NCBI GenBank assembly: GCA_017311185.1
Contig: JAESUZ010002551.1
Coordinates: 3,038,001-3,102,000, forward strand
Length of the DNA stretch: 64,000 bases
DNA from: Proteles cristata cristata
Taxonomy: Eukaryota; Chordata; Mammalia; Carnivora; Hyaenidae
Direction of reading: 5' to 3'
In this document: positions 46,601 to 55,639 of the stretch, piece after piece
How positions within the stretch are numbered: the first letter of the stretch is position 1
Layout of the letters: each line of letters starts with the position of its first letter
Position numbers and translations under genes: made by a program
The notes under the pieces: model-generated
Databases searched by the model: none
What the model was told of the DNA's origin: nothing
Seen by the model: the letters and a program-made list of their open reading frames with translations, nothing else

Positions 46601-49019
46601 CGGCTTTCTGCGAGTCAAATACTAATGGAGTTATAAGCACCCTTTTGTGAATTTGTTCACCTTACTGTGACAGAGGTTTGAACAGCCCCCTTATTTTTAT
46701 AAGATGGTTGTTTTTGACTTCCAAAAGGAAGAAGCATGCACAAAAGAAGCTTGAAAACATATTGGTTTACATTCATTGACTCCTCTCCTTCCCTAAGAAA
46801 TTCAAGTAAGTGTTATTAGTTTTCCTGAGCCTCCAAATCTGTCAGTTTGCCAGTATCCCAGTGAATCCTGAGAGTACACATCTGCACCCAAGTGAACTGG
46901 GGAATCTAACTTTTATTCTCACTAGTTTTATGAGATCTCAACTGAATTCATTTAAAAGAAAAAACCTAAAACCCAGACTCAAAAAAACCCCAAATGAAAA
47001 CAAAGAAAACCCCAAAGAAACAAGAGCTATAGTCTACATTTTTAAAAAAAAATAAAGATGGTTTGGGGCACCTGAGTAGCTCAGATGGTTAACCGTCTGA
47101 CTCTTGGTTTCACTCAGTTCGTGAGTTCCAGTCCTGCGTCAGACCCTGTATTGACAGTGCAGAACCTGCTTGGAATTCTCTGTCTCTGCCCCTGCCCCCT
47201 TTCTCAAAATAAACAAACAAACAAACAAACAAACAAACGTTAAAGAAAAAAAGATGGTTAGAAGAGTGATTTTTTATAATTGTGAAATGGAATATGATGT
47301 AACAAGATTTCCCTTTGTTTAAGGAACCAGAGAATACAAATGAGTAGAGATTTACCTGGGTAATGGTTCTGTTTTTCAGTGTCCATCGTACATAATAACG
47401 AATAGGAATCACAAGTGTGTAGAGGACGTGAAGGAAGGCAAATCCCAGTGCCATCAAGCCCAGCTGCTTTCTGCAAAGCATCCAATGGTCAAGCCAGTCT
47501 GGGAATCGGCGGTATTTTGTACCTCGGTACAGTTGCAGAATGGCAGCAATAACACCAGGGAGGTAAACCAAGGCAAGTAGTGTAAGTGCTGCTATTGGAA
47601 AGATACGATTTGGAATGGAAATAGCCAGGCGAAATGACCTGTCTTTCCTACCATTAACATAGGGGTAGACTACATCTCTTATAACACAGTAGAAAAAGAA
47701 GAAGACACACAGAAAAGCAGACAAATAGAAGGGGAACTTCCACATTGGAAATAGTTGCAGGGGGTAGTTTTCAATTTCTTTGGCTGCCATGAGAGATCCT
47801 CGATCCAGTGGAGTAAGTCCAAGAGTATGAACGATATCCATCACTTTTTGCTTGGCTTTGCTGTCATTTCCACAGATGAACACCTGGGTTAAGAATAATT
47901 AATTTTGTACTTATTCTTTGTTTAATAATTATTTTGAAAGTCTATGTAAGCACAGTGCAGAGCAAGGACATACAGTAGTGAACTGCTTTTCAAACAAGGA
48001 TATAGAAGCAACATGTTTTCAACTTGCACATGCACGCTGGATAGTTAAGTACCAGAGTTGAAATTGAGAGTGGTTTTAAGCATATCACACAAACACAATA
48101 GGACTTGGTTCTCCACAGGGTGATAGTTTGATTTTTCTTCTGTATTCATCGGTACTACATCACTTTGGGATTACTTTTAATCTCTGAATAAATGGAACCA
48201 GTTTCATACAGTGTGATGGGAATGGAAAGGATATCCATCAACAATTTAACTGTGTTACTTTTTAGTATTTATAAGAGGCCTCTGGAGACTGACACCATTG
48301 GCTTCCATCCAACTCAAAGCTGAGGGTGCTGACAGTGGGAAATAAATCCCAACAATTGACTGCTTGGTTAAACCCAAGAAAATTATCCATGGCACGTATT
48401 AGCAAATTGAAGTGTTTAGTGGGTATTTTGTTTTGTAATTATATTTTGGCATCTTTGAGGTAAATGCACATTAAAATATTTACTTTTTTAAAGATTGAAT
48501 GTAAATTAATCATTTATTTTTTTTTTAATTTTTATTTTTTGTAAATTAATCATTTAATCTCACCTGCCGATTTGCATCCAGTGCTCCGGACTGGAGAGCC
48601 CAGGCTGAGATGGTGTTAAATGCTTTCACTACGTGAGTGCCTAGCACCAGCTGAGCAAGGTACTCTGCATTAGATTCTGGATACTGATTGATTTTGAGGT
48701 TATTGCTGATGTCGACCAGTATTTTCCCTTTGAGCACGTCAGTTAGTTTTGTGAGAAAACCATAATGCTCTCTGTGAACTGCTATGATGATGATGTCCGA
48801 TTTCTGGGCCGCTTCTGAATAGCTGAAGACCTCTGCACCGTTGGGCACCAGGCTGGATTTCTGGGGGTTTCTGCTTCCAAAAACAATAGAATAACCACAC
48901 TGGAGCATTTTAAGTGCCAGTGATCTTCCAAAATCTCCAGTTCCAAAAATACATACAGTCTCTTGCTTTTCTGAAGAATTCATAGTAAAAGGAAATGCAT
49001 CTGTAGACGTTTTTTCCAT
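43372..49019 (-). CDS. STEAP4: STEAP4 metalloreductase (four coding exons)
   Basis: Joining 48564-49019, 47356-47883, 45677-45841 and 43372-43659 on the minus strand gives one open frame of 478 codons plus TAG. The family reduces Fe3+ and Cu2+ with electrons from cytosolic NADPH, passed through FAD and one haem across the plasma or endosomal membrane. Visible in the frame: Rossmann motif GTGDFG at residues 26-31 with SRN at 49-51; six hydrophobic segments at about 203-227, 246-270, 293-313, 348-370, 387-406 and 416-441; and haem-ligand histidines at residues 304 (FAFLHVLYT) and 397 (LCTAHTMVY). The exon lengths of 152, 176 and 55 codons match those I derive from remembered human STEAP4; only the last exon differs (95 codons against 76). 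No frameshift or premature stop is present. STEAP1-3 are excluded by the residue-level match through exons 2-4. Confidence 0.97.
43893..44069 (-). mobile_element. Feliform SINE in STEAP4 intron 4
   Basis: GAGCCACCCAGGTGCCCC head at 44049-44067. CT module largely lost. Flanks TTTCATCCTTTTT (43880-43892) and TTTCAGCCTTTTT (44070-44082). Confidence 0.93.
44083..44260 (-). mobile_element. L1 3'-end fragment in intron 4
   Basis: A long T-run followed by TTGAAATATAGTTGGCATAC, TTCATTTCAGGTATATAACA and CACCATGACAAGCATAGCAC, the reverse of an L1MA-like 3' UTR. It starts exactly at the SINE target duplication. Confidence 0.8.
44750..44920. mobile_element. MER5-type hAT remnant in intron 4
   Basis: AGAAGGCTTGTTAAAACACA, TTGCTGGGCCACACCTCCAG, CCAGGTGATGCTGAGGTTCT and TTTGAGGACTACTGGTCT follow the MER5A pattern. 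Confidence 0.75.
45449..45658 (+). mobile_element. Feliform SINE beside the STEAP4 exon 4 donor
   Basis: Head GGGGCACCTGGGTGGCTCAG, tail AAATAAATAAATGTTTAAAA plus (CAAA). Perfect 16-bp duplication AAATCTTGAAGTCCTT at 45433-45448 and 45659-45674. The right copy is donor positions +3 to +18 of intron 4, so only 18 bp separate exon 4 from the SINE, which is antisense to STEAP4. Confidence 0.97.
45677..45841 (-). CDS. STEAP4: STEAP4 exon 4 (TM4)
   Basis: Acceptor ...TTCTTAG at 45842; exon GCA ACA GCA ... GTC CAG; donor GTAAGG at 45676-45671. It has 55 codons, residues 329-383, with TM4 ([18 protein letters not shown]) and the conserved SLPSVSN and NWREFRFVQ segments. A SINE begins only 18 bp inside the downstream intron. 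No long frame exposes this exon because it is short. Confidence 0.94.
45842..47355 (-). other. STEAP4: STEAP4 intron 3
   Basis: A 1514-bp phase-0 intron between donor GTAAAT and acceptor TTCTTAG. Apart from the SINE at 47064-47249 nothing is recognised. The 46.4-47.0 kb part is unique-looking AT-rich DNA ending in an A-rich run at 46960-47057. Confidence 0.85.
47064..47249 (+). mobile_element. Carnivore SINE in STEAP4 intron 3
   Basis: GGGGCACCTGAGTAGCTCAG head; tail expanded to (AAAC)n at 47210-47238. Duplication AAAGATGGTT at 47054-47063 and 47250-47259. It starts 97 bp from the exon 3 donor. Confidence 0.94.
47356..47883 (-). CDS. STEAP4: STEAP4 exon 3 (end of NADPH domain, TM1-TM3)
   Basis: Acceptor ...AACCCAG at 47884, then GTG TTC ATC ([11 protein letters not shown]...). 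The exon ends at CAG 47356 with donor GTAAAT. It gives 176 codons, residues 153-328: the end of the reductase domain, linker, TM1, TM2, the basic loop [13 protein letters not shown] and TM3 with His304. Reading on in frame past 47356 enters intron 3 and then a SINE, so the longer open frame there is not protein. Confidence 0.95.
47884..48563 (-). other. STEAP4: STEAP4 intron 2
   Basis: A 680-bp phase-0 intron with donor GTGAGA and a weak acceptor tract ...ATTCTTAACCCAG. No repeat recognised except a short T-rich run at 48515-48540. A direct duplication of gtaaattaatcattta (48500-48515 region and 48541-48556) flanks that run and may be the footprint of a lost or very short retro-insertion. Confidence 0.8.
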
Positions 49020-49021
49020 AA
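48564..49021 (-). CDS. STEAP4: STEAP4 exon 2 (first coding exon, NADPH domain)
   Basis: The acceptor ...CTTTCAG ends at 49022, followed by two untranslated bases and ATG at 49019-49017 (MEKTSTDAF...). The exon runs to CAG at 48564, with donor GTGAGA. It encodes residues 1-152, the N-terminal F420H2:NADP-oxidoreductase-like domain. The ATG has G at +4; the -3 position belongs to the unseen 5' UTR exon. The open frame continues 5' of this ATG into the intron, but the acceptor and the family start place translation here. A second in-frame Met is at residue 13. Confidence 0.95.
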
Positions 49022-49467
49022 CTGAAAGATAGTAACAGAAATAGTCAACAAAATCTAAATGCTCAACATGACAGTTAATGAGAATCATATCCAGGAAACA
49101 GTGATCGACAGAGGTTGCTCTCATCTTCTAATGAATTATCTCAAGCATATTCCCCACAGAATTGGGAAAGAGAAAATATTTTCATATATATGCTCACATG
49201 TGTCTCATTTAACAAAATCACTGGTGAAAAATTTTGTCTGTTGGATAAAGAGATGCAGTGAAAAGCCAAGACACTTATTGGTGGGTGTTTTAAACCATGG
49301 CCATGTGTTACAATGATAATTGCATTTACCTAACACTTAACAGTTATCAGAGTTCTCAGAGCAAAATCTAGCAAAGAATGCACTAGTGAGGAAATTGTAG
49401 ACCAATTTACTTATGTTTTATGATACAAAAATTTAAATAAAACATTAGCAAACAGAATCCAGCGGCT

Positions 49468-50217
49468 TTTTTTTTTTTTTACAAATAGTTTATTGTCAAA
49501 TTAGTTTCCACATAACACTTAGTGCTCATCCCCACAAGTGCCCTCCTCCATGCCCACCCCTCCCCTCCCCACATCCATCAGTCCTCAGTTTTTGTCAGCA
49601 TTCAAGAGTCTCTCATGGTTTGCCTCTCTCCCTTTCCTCCACCATTACCGCCCTTCTTCTCCCCCTTGTTCCTCCGTCAAGTTGCTCCTAATCCTCCTAT
49701 ACGTGCAAACATATGATATTTGTCCTTCTCTGCCTGACTTATTTCGCTCAGCAGAACACCTCAAGGTCCATCCATGTTGCTACACATGGCCAGATTTCAT
49801 TGTTTCTCATTGCCATGTAGTATTCCATGGTATAGATAAACCACATCTTCTTGATCCATTCATCTGTTGATGGACACTTAGCCTCTTTCCATGTTTTAGC
49901 TATTGTGGAGAGTGCTGCTATGAACATTGGGGTCCATGTGCTCCTATGCCTCAGCATTTCTGTATCCCTTGGGTAAATTCCTAGCAGTGCTATTGCTGGG
50001 TTGTAGGGGAGTTCCAGAGGGGCTGCACCAGTTTACATTCCCACCAACAGTGTAAGAGGGTGCCCGTTTCTCCACATCCTCGCCAGCATCTAGAGTTCTC
50101 TGATTGGCTCATTTTAGCCACTCTGACTGGCGTGAGGTGGTATCTCAGTGTGGTTTTGATTTGTATTTCCCTGATGAGGAGGGATGCTGAGCATCGTTTC
50201 ATGTGTCTGTTGGCCAC
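49468..50217 (-). mobile_element. Young L1 3' fragment (first of two at one site)
   Basis: 750 bp with a pure T12 at its left end. Minus frames contain TPMFIAALSTIAKTWKEAK, MWFIYTMEYYMAMRNNEIW and [12 protein letters not shown] of ORF2. Target duplication CAGAATCCAGC(G/A)GCT at 49453-49467 and 50218-50232. Confidence 0.94.
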
Positions 50218-50236
50218 CAGAATCCAGCAGCTTATT

Positions 50237-50595
50237 TATTTATTTATTTATTTTTATTTTTTACAAATAGGTTATTGTCAAATTAGTTTCCACATAACAC
50301 CCAGTGCTCATTCCCACAAGTGCCCTCCTCCATGCCCACCCCTCCTCCCCCCCACATCCACCAGTCCTCAGTTTTTGTCAGCATTCAAGAGTCTCTCATG
50401 GTTTGCCTCTCCCCCTTTCCCCCACCATTTCTGCCTTCTTCTCCCCCTTGGTCCTCTGTTAAGCTCCTCCTAATCCTCCTATACGTGCACACATATGATA
50501 TTTGTCTTTCTCTGCCTGACTTACTTCGCTCAGCATAACACCCTCAAGGTCCATCCATGTTGCTACACATGGCCAGATTTCATTGTTTCTCATTG
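50237..50595 (-). mobile_element. Young L1 3' fragment (second insertion at the same site)
   Basis: 359 bp, (TTTA)n-type tail complement, body about 93% identical by eye to the first 350 bp of the 49468-50217 copy. Perfect 13-bp duplication CCAGCAGCTTATT at 50224-50236 and 50596-50608, lying inside the target duplication of the first copy. Confidence 0.93.
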
Positions 50596-51678
50596 CCAGC
50601 AGCTTATTAATAGAAAGTGCTCATTGATTAAATGGGGATTATTTTAGGAATAAATATAAAGATTAGATCTTTAAATTCAATATTAGGAAATCTATTAATA
50701 TAATTTACTATATTAGAAGATTTAAGGAGAAAATATAGTCAAATTTAGGTATGTTAAGTGGACATATGTTAAAATTTGACATTTATTTTTGATTCATGGT
50801 CAAAAAGGAACAGATAGGTATTTCCTTAACATACAAAATACCTCCCTCAACCTAAAATAATTAGTGTTATACTTAAAAGATAATTTTTAAAAATTACCAG
50901 AAACACTCCCAATAAAGTCATTACACAGGCAGACATATCTGCTTTGACCACTTTAGTTATTATTGTTTGGAAATTCTAGCTAACACAACTAGATCAGAGT
51001 AAAAGATTTGAGATACAGAAATTCAAAAGGAGTTTGGGATGATCAAACTGTAATTCTTGAAAACTTGAGAAAGTCAGCTGAAAAGGTACCATACCTATAA
51101 AATCAATCCAACATTTTGTTCAGGAAGCCAATTAATATCAATACCCTTCATATATTAAAAAATAAATTCAAAGATTTAATAGAAGGAAGGACCCTATTTA
51201 CAGTTGCAACAAAATAGAGAAACTATTTAGGAATAAACTTAACAAGATAAGACAGGTACAAGAACTATATGAATAAGAACTAAACATGCCCTTAAGACCC
51301 AGGGAAGATTTATGTAAATGGCAAGATACAGCATGTTCCTGGATGGACTGGCTCACCTTTATACAGATGTCAGTTTTAACTAATTTAATCTATAAGTTCT
51401 GGAGAGTAAAGTAATGAATAAGGGGCTAGTTCTATTCAGTGTTTAAAGATTATAAAATTAAAATAATGAAATATGGCAGTGTCACAGGAATAGAAAATGT
51501 TTCGTGAAAGAGTTAAAAATATAGAACTTGAGCTAAATATGAATCATCCCAAATTAGTGACAAAAGATGGATTATTCAGTACCATATATTGATACAACTG
51601 AATAGTCACTTGGAAGAAAAAGTTGAACCTATACCTCTTGCTCCCCTTCAAGGTAAATTTGAAATTATTAACAATTTA

Positions 51679-51746
51679 AATTATCTATCTTATCTTATCT
51701 ATCTATCTATTTATCTATCTATCTATCATCTACCTATCTATCTAGA
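51679..51746 (+). repeat. (TCTA)n microsatellite
   Basis: Imperfect TATC/TCTA tetranucleotide repeats with several interruptions, inside L1M DNA. Confidence 0.95.
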
Positions 51747-51965
51747 GCCATAATAGAACTAGATGGAACTATGGAGATTTCTTTTATAACTTGAGAGGGC
51801 AAAGGCCCTTTTCCTATAAACTCCTGAAACCATTAAAGAATAAAGGAATAAATGTGATTATATAAAAATAAATAATACCTGCAAAGCAGAAACTGCTGTA
51901 AGCAAAATCAGAAGATCAACAAACCGAAAAAATATTTTTAACTCCTACACACACAAAAAAATTGC

Positions 51966-52142
51966 CAGGATGCCTGGATGGCTCAGGTCGTGATCTCACA
52001 GTTCGTGAGTTCAAGCCACATATCAGGTCTGTGCAGACAGCTCAGAGCCTGGAGCATGCTTCAGATTCTGTCTGTCTCTCTGCTCCTCCCCTGCTCATAT
52101 TCTCTTTCTCTCTGTCTCTCAAAAATAAACATTAAAAATAAT
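51966..52142 (+). mobile_element. Feliform SINE with internal head deletion
   Basis: GATGCCTGGATGGCTCAGGT is followed at once by CGTGATCTCACAGTTCGTGA. The roughly 30 bp normally between the two GGCTCAG copies is absent. Tail AAATAAACATTAAAAATAAT. Confidence 0.92.
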
Positions 52143-52329
52143 AATAATTGTCCTTTAGAAAATTCGGCAAAGGTTGGAAGTTGACTGTTTATCCTAAGGT
52201 GATATAAAAGAGTATGTAATGTAGTAAAAAGAAATCTAAATCTTACCCAAAATAAAAGAAATGTGAGTTGAAACTAAACTTAGACACTGTTAAAAGCATG
52301 TGAGTTACTTTTTGAAAGTTTGTGAAATT

Positions 52330-52528
52330 AAAAAAAATTTTTTTTGTACATTTATTTTTGAGAGACAGAGCACAAGTGTGGGAGGGGCAGAAAGAGAAGG
52401 AGACAGAATCTGAAGCAGGCTGCAAGCTGTCAACAGAGAGCCCAACGTGGGGCTTGAACTCAAAAAGTGTGAAATCATGACCTGAGCCGAAGTCTGTCAC
52501 TTAACCGACTGAGCCACCCAAGTGCCCC
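52330..52528 (-). mobile_element. Feliform SINE
   Basis: Head GAGCCACCCAAGTGCCCC. Perfect 16-bp duplication GAAAGTTTGTGAAATT at 52314-52329 and 52529-52544. Confidence 0.96.
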
Positions 52529-52649
52529 GAAAGTTTGTGAAATTTAAATAAAAAACAGATCAAAAGTTCTCAAAGTTTCTCTAATCTAATAAAATAAACT
52601 AGGTTTTTTTCTTTTAGTACTGAATTTTCCCAGATTTTATTATTTATTT

Positions 52650-52837
52650 TATTATTTATTTATTTATATATTTGTTTGTATGTTTGTTTTTGAGAGAGAG
52701 AGAGAGAGAGAAAATCGCAAGCAGGCTCCATGCTCAGCATGGAGCTTGATGTGGGACTCAAACCCATGACCCTGGGATCATGACCTGAGCCAAAACCAGA
52801 GTCAGACCCTCAACTGACTAAGCCATCCAGGCATCCC
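52650..52837 (-). mobile_element. Carnivore SINE (older subfamily), first of tandem pair
   Basis: Head AGCCATCCAGGCATCCC, ACCCTGGGATCATGACCTGA and a (GA)n module. Shares the target copy TATTATTTATTT at 52638-52649 and 52838-52849. Confidence 0.92.
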
Positions 52838-52849
52838 TATTATTTATTT

Positions 52850-53077
52850 ATTTATTTATTTATTTTTAAATGTTTTTTATTTGTTTCTAGGAGAGAGAGA
52901 GACAGTGTGAACAAGGGAGGGTCAGAGAGAGAGGGAGTCACAGACTGAAACAGGCTCCAGGCTCCGAGCTGGCAGTCAGCACAGAGCCCGATGCGGGGCT
53001 CGAACCCACGAACCGCGAGATCATGACCTAAGCGAAAGTCGGACGCTTAACCGACTAAGCCACCCAGGCGCCCCCCC
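52850..53077 (-). mobile_element. Feliform SINE, second of tandem pair
   Basis: Well preserved with TGCGGGGCTCGAACCCACGA and GAGTCACAGACTGAAACAGG. Bounded by TATTATTTATTT at 52838-52849 and 53078-53089, i.e. it used the duplication left by the first SINE. Head GCCACCCAGGCGCCCC. Confidence 0.94.
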
Positions 53078-53128
53078 TATTATTTATTTTAAATAACATT
53101 TATTATTTAGTTTAAAGTTTCAGTTGAT

Positions 53129-53208
53129 CCTTTCCTTCCTTCCTTCCTTTCTTCCTTCCTTCCTTCCTTCCTTCCTTCCTTTCTTTCTTTCTCTCTTTCT
53201 TTCTCTCT

Positions 53209-53241
<33 letters not shown>

Positions 53242-53300
53242 TCTCTCTTTCTCTCTTCCTTTCTCCCCTTCCTTCCTTCCTTCCGTCCTTCCGTCCTTTC
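53129..53300 (+). repeat. Compound polypyrimidine microsatellite
   Basis: About 170 bp of pure C/T apart from two G: (CTTC)n, then (TTTC)n, (CT)n and again (CTTC)n with CCGT interruptions. The frames read through it on both strands are low-complexity artefacts. Confidence 0.97.
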
Positions 53301-53304
53301 TTGT

Positions 53305-54465
53305 CTCTTTTGTTCAGTAACGTATCTCCAGTACAAGAGCATTGGCTATGACAGACTAGACAGTTCCTGCTAAAATTTGTTGAATGATACTAGGAAGGTG
53401 CAATATAGATGTTAGAAATAGCTGTTTGCTCTGTGTGCTGGCACAGTGTAGGGCACATAATGAAGAGGAAGTCAAATGATTATGGTGTAAGCACTGGGAA
53501 GAATAAGGGAGAAAGACGTTGAGAAGGATATTGTAAAGACATTACTTCCTTTAATCCAAATGGGTTTAAAGTAACACTCAGTAAATTTGCTGTGGAATTT
53601 TAGACCAGATGTAGTCACTATTTAATTTTACAGGGTGGATTTCATGTTGATTGTAGAGCATATGAAGCTTGCACCTTTTTAATGGAATTTCAGAAATTTG
53701 CCCTTTCCATTTAGCTTGTGTAATTCTTACATGAGCTTATCCAAAAATGTGTACCTGTATCACTAGCAGACCATTGAGAGCTTTGGAGGTAGTCAGAAGT
53801 CATGGAAGAAAAGGACGGGACACACAAGACATCCTGTGCTTCCACAATAACTCTCTGAATAACTGAATTAATCATAGCAACTGAATCATTTTTAAAACAG
53901 CTGGTGACTGATATCCTGAACTGCGCCAGAGATGGTTGTGACCACATGTCGGAAGCACCTGAAGATGATACAGGGCCTCTCAGGTGGGAACATAGCTGTG
54001 CCTTTGAAAAATTCTTTGTGGCATCTACAAATGCAAATTACTTTAGCAATTTATATTATATTGGTTAATTGCTAATCACTTAACACCTCCTTCTTACAAC
54101 TGAACCCCTCAAACTGGTAAATGTTCCCTTAATTACTGTGAGTGTGTTCGAAGGAGGTCAGTCAGGTGGCTATCCCCTCACTTTCACCTAGTCTTTTATC
54201 CTAATACATTATTCTTTCTCTCATATTTGGATGAACATTTGCAAGCAAAATACAGATTTTATAAAGTTGACAGTGTCTGATAATGAGATGGATGATATCT
54301 TTATTGACATTTTCCCATTTGGATCATCTTAATTGTTGCAAAGTGAGAGTGAGAGAGTCCAGGCTCTACTTTGACGATTTGACCACTACCTTAATTTATT
54401 CTAACCTATCATAAAATTTTTTTCAAGTGAAGATATGAACTAAATAACACTATTTTTTTACTCCA
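53305..54465. other. Anonymous DNA
   Basis: No gene or repeat recognised across about 1.15 kb right of the microsatellite. Confidence 0.45.
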
Positions 54466-54828
54466 ATGTTTTTTTTTTAATGTGAGGCTTAAACGTACTG
54501 CTTGAACACATGACCATGAGATTAAGACCCTGAGATCAGGGCACCTGGGTGGCTCAGTTGGTTAAGCATCCGACTCCTGATTTTGGCTCAGGTCATGATC
54601 TCACTGTTTGTGAATTTGAGCCCCACATCAGGCACTGTGCTAACAGCATGGGGCCTGCTTGGAATTCTCTGTCTCCCTTTCTCTCTGTCCCTCCCCTACT
54701 TGCACTCTCTCCTCTAAAAAATAAATGCATATGTAAATATTAAAAAAAAAAAAAAGACCCTGAGACCAAGACCTGAGCTGAGATCAAGAGTCAGATGCTT
54801 AACCAACTGAGCTACCCAGATGCCTCTA
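54466..54828 (-). mobile_element. Carnivore SINE split by a younger SINE
   Basis: The left part (54466-54538, poly-T then TGTGAGGCTTAAAC and ATGACCATGAGATTAAGACC) and right part (54769-54828, GAGATCAAGAGTCAGATGCT, CTGAGCTACCCAGATGCC) join into one antisense SINE when the insert is removed. Confidence 0.9.
54539..54753 (+). mobile_element. Carnivore SINE nested in the previous one
   Basis: GGGCACCTGGGTGGCTCAGT head, long A tail. Duplication AAGACCCTGAGA(T/C)CA at 54524-54538 and 54754-54768, copied from the older antisense SINE. Confidence 0.95.
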
Positions 54829-54844
54829 TCTTTGCTCCAACTTT

Positions 54845-54990
54845 TACTAGCACTATCAGCTTGGGTAAGTTACTTAAACTCTTGGTGTCTCTGTTTCATC
54901 ATCTTTAAAATGAGATATTGGTAGTACCTACTTTGGAGACAGTGTGACGATTAGGTAAACTAATGTATCTTAACACAGTTCTTGAGATAG
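54845..54990 (+). mobile_element. MIR
   Basis: TTGGGTAAGTTACTTAAACT, GTGTCTCTGTTTCATCATCT, TTAAAATGAGATATTGGTAG and GTGACGATTAGGTAAACTAA are MIR core in sense. Confidence 0.88.
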
Positions 54991-55405
54991 AAAATGGTCA
55001 ACAAATTTTCTAATATTAATAAATTATTCAAATAATTTAGTAATTTTCTAATTAACCAATCTATTAGTTACCTAATTAATGAAACCTTTATACAAATTCC
55101 ATAAATTCAGGGTTAATTATACTGTTATGAATGATTATTGGAAGTATATACAATTTATCTGGAATAGTATTCAATAATTCTTAAGAAGATTCTTTTTCAC
55201 TTATGTCTTAAAATTCCTGTATAAAATGGCTTTAAACCATATGAATTAATCAAAACACAGATATATAAACAGTTCAAGTGTGAATTTCTCTCATTTGTAA
55301 TTCTTATGTATTTTATTTTAATAGTTTCCTCTTAAAATGCAGTTTTGCAATCTAGTATAACATACTTGGGCTGTTACACCAACTATTAATATTATTTTCA
55401 CTCTT

Positions 55406-55518
55406 GGGGCACCTGGGTGGTTCAGTTGGTTAAACATCTGATTATTGATTTCAGCTCAGTTCATGAGTTTGAGCCCCACATTGGACTCTGTCCTGACCCT
55501 GCAGAGCTTGCTTGGGAT

Positions 55519-55554
<36 letters not shown>

Positions 55555-55623
55555 GTCTCTCTCTCTCAGCCCCTCCCCTGCTCACACTCTCTCTGTCTCT
55601 CTGAAAATAAACGAACTTAAAGA
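55406..55623 (+). mobile_element. Carnivore SINE
   Basis: GGGGCACCTGGGTGGTTCAG head, long (CT)n at 55519-55569, tail AAAATAAACGAACTTAAAGA. Flanks TATTTTCACTCTT (55393-55405) and TATATTCACTCTT (55624-55636). Confidence 0.94.
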
Positions 55624-55639
55624 TATATTCACTCTTAAA

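Larger units (their letters stand above)
49380..52313 (+). mobile_element. Sense L1M ORF2 remnant broken by younger insertions
   Basis: Blocks 49380-49452, 50609-51960 and 52146-52313: AAACATTAGCAAACAGAATC, ACTCCCAATAAAGTCATTAC, TTCTAGCTAACACAACTAGA, CAACAAAATAGAGAAACTAT, GACCCAGGGAAGATTTATGT and GAAGATCAACAAACCGAAAA follow old L1 ORF2 in order. The frame is destroyed. Confidence 0.8.

Noticed and set aside
47110..47883. 257-codon minus-strand frame
   Set aside because: Only 47356-47883 is coding; the rest reads through the GTAAAT donor into intron 3 and a SINE.
49020..49124. Earlier in-frame ATG extending STEAP4 by 35 codons
   Set aside because: A splice acceptor (TTTCAG at 49027-49022) separates it from the family start MEKT; the upstream part is intron.
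53112..53351. Frames of 75-76 codons of K/E/R or S/L/F repeats on both strands
   Set aside because: Translation of the polypyrimidine microsatellite.
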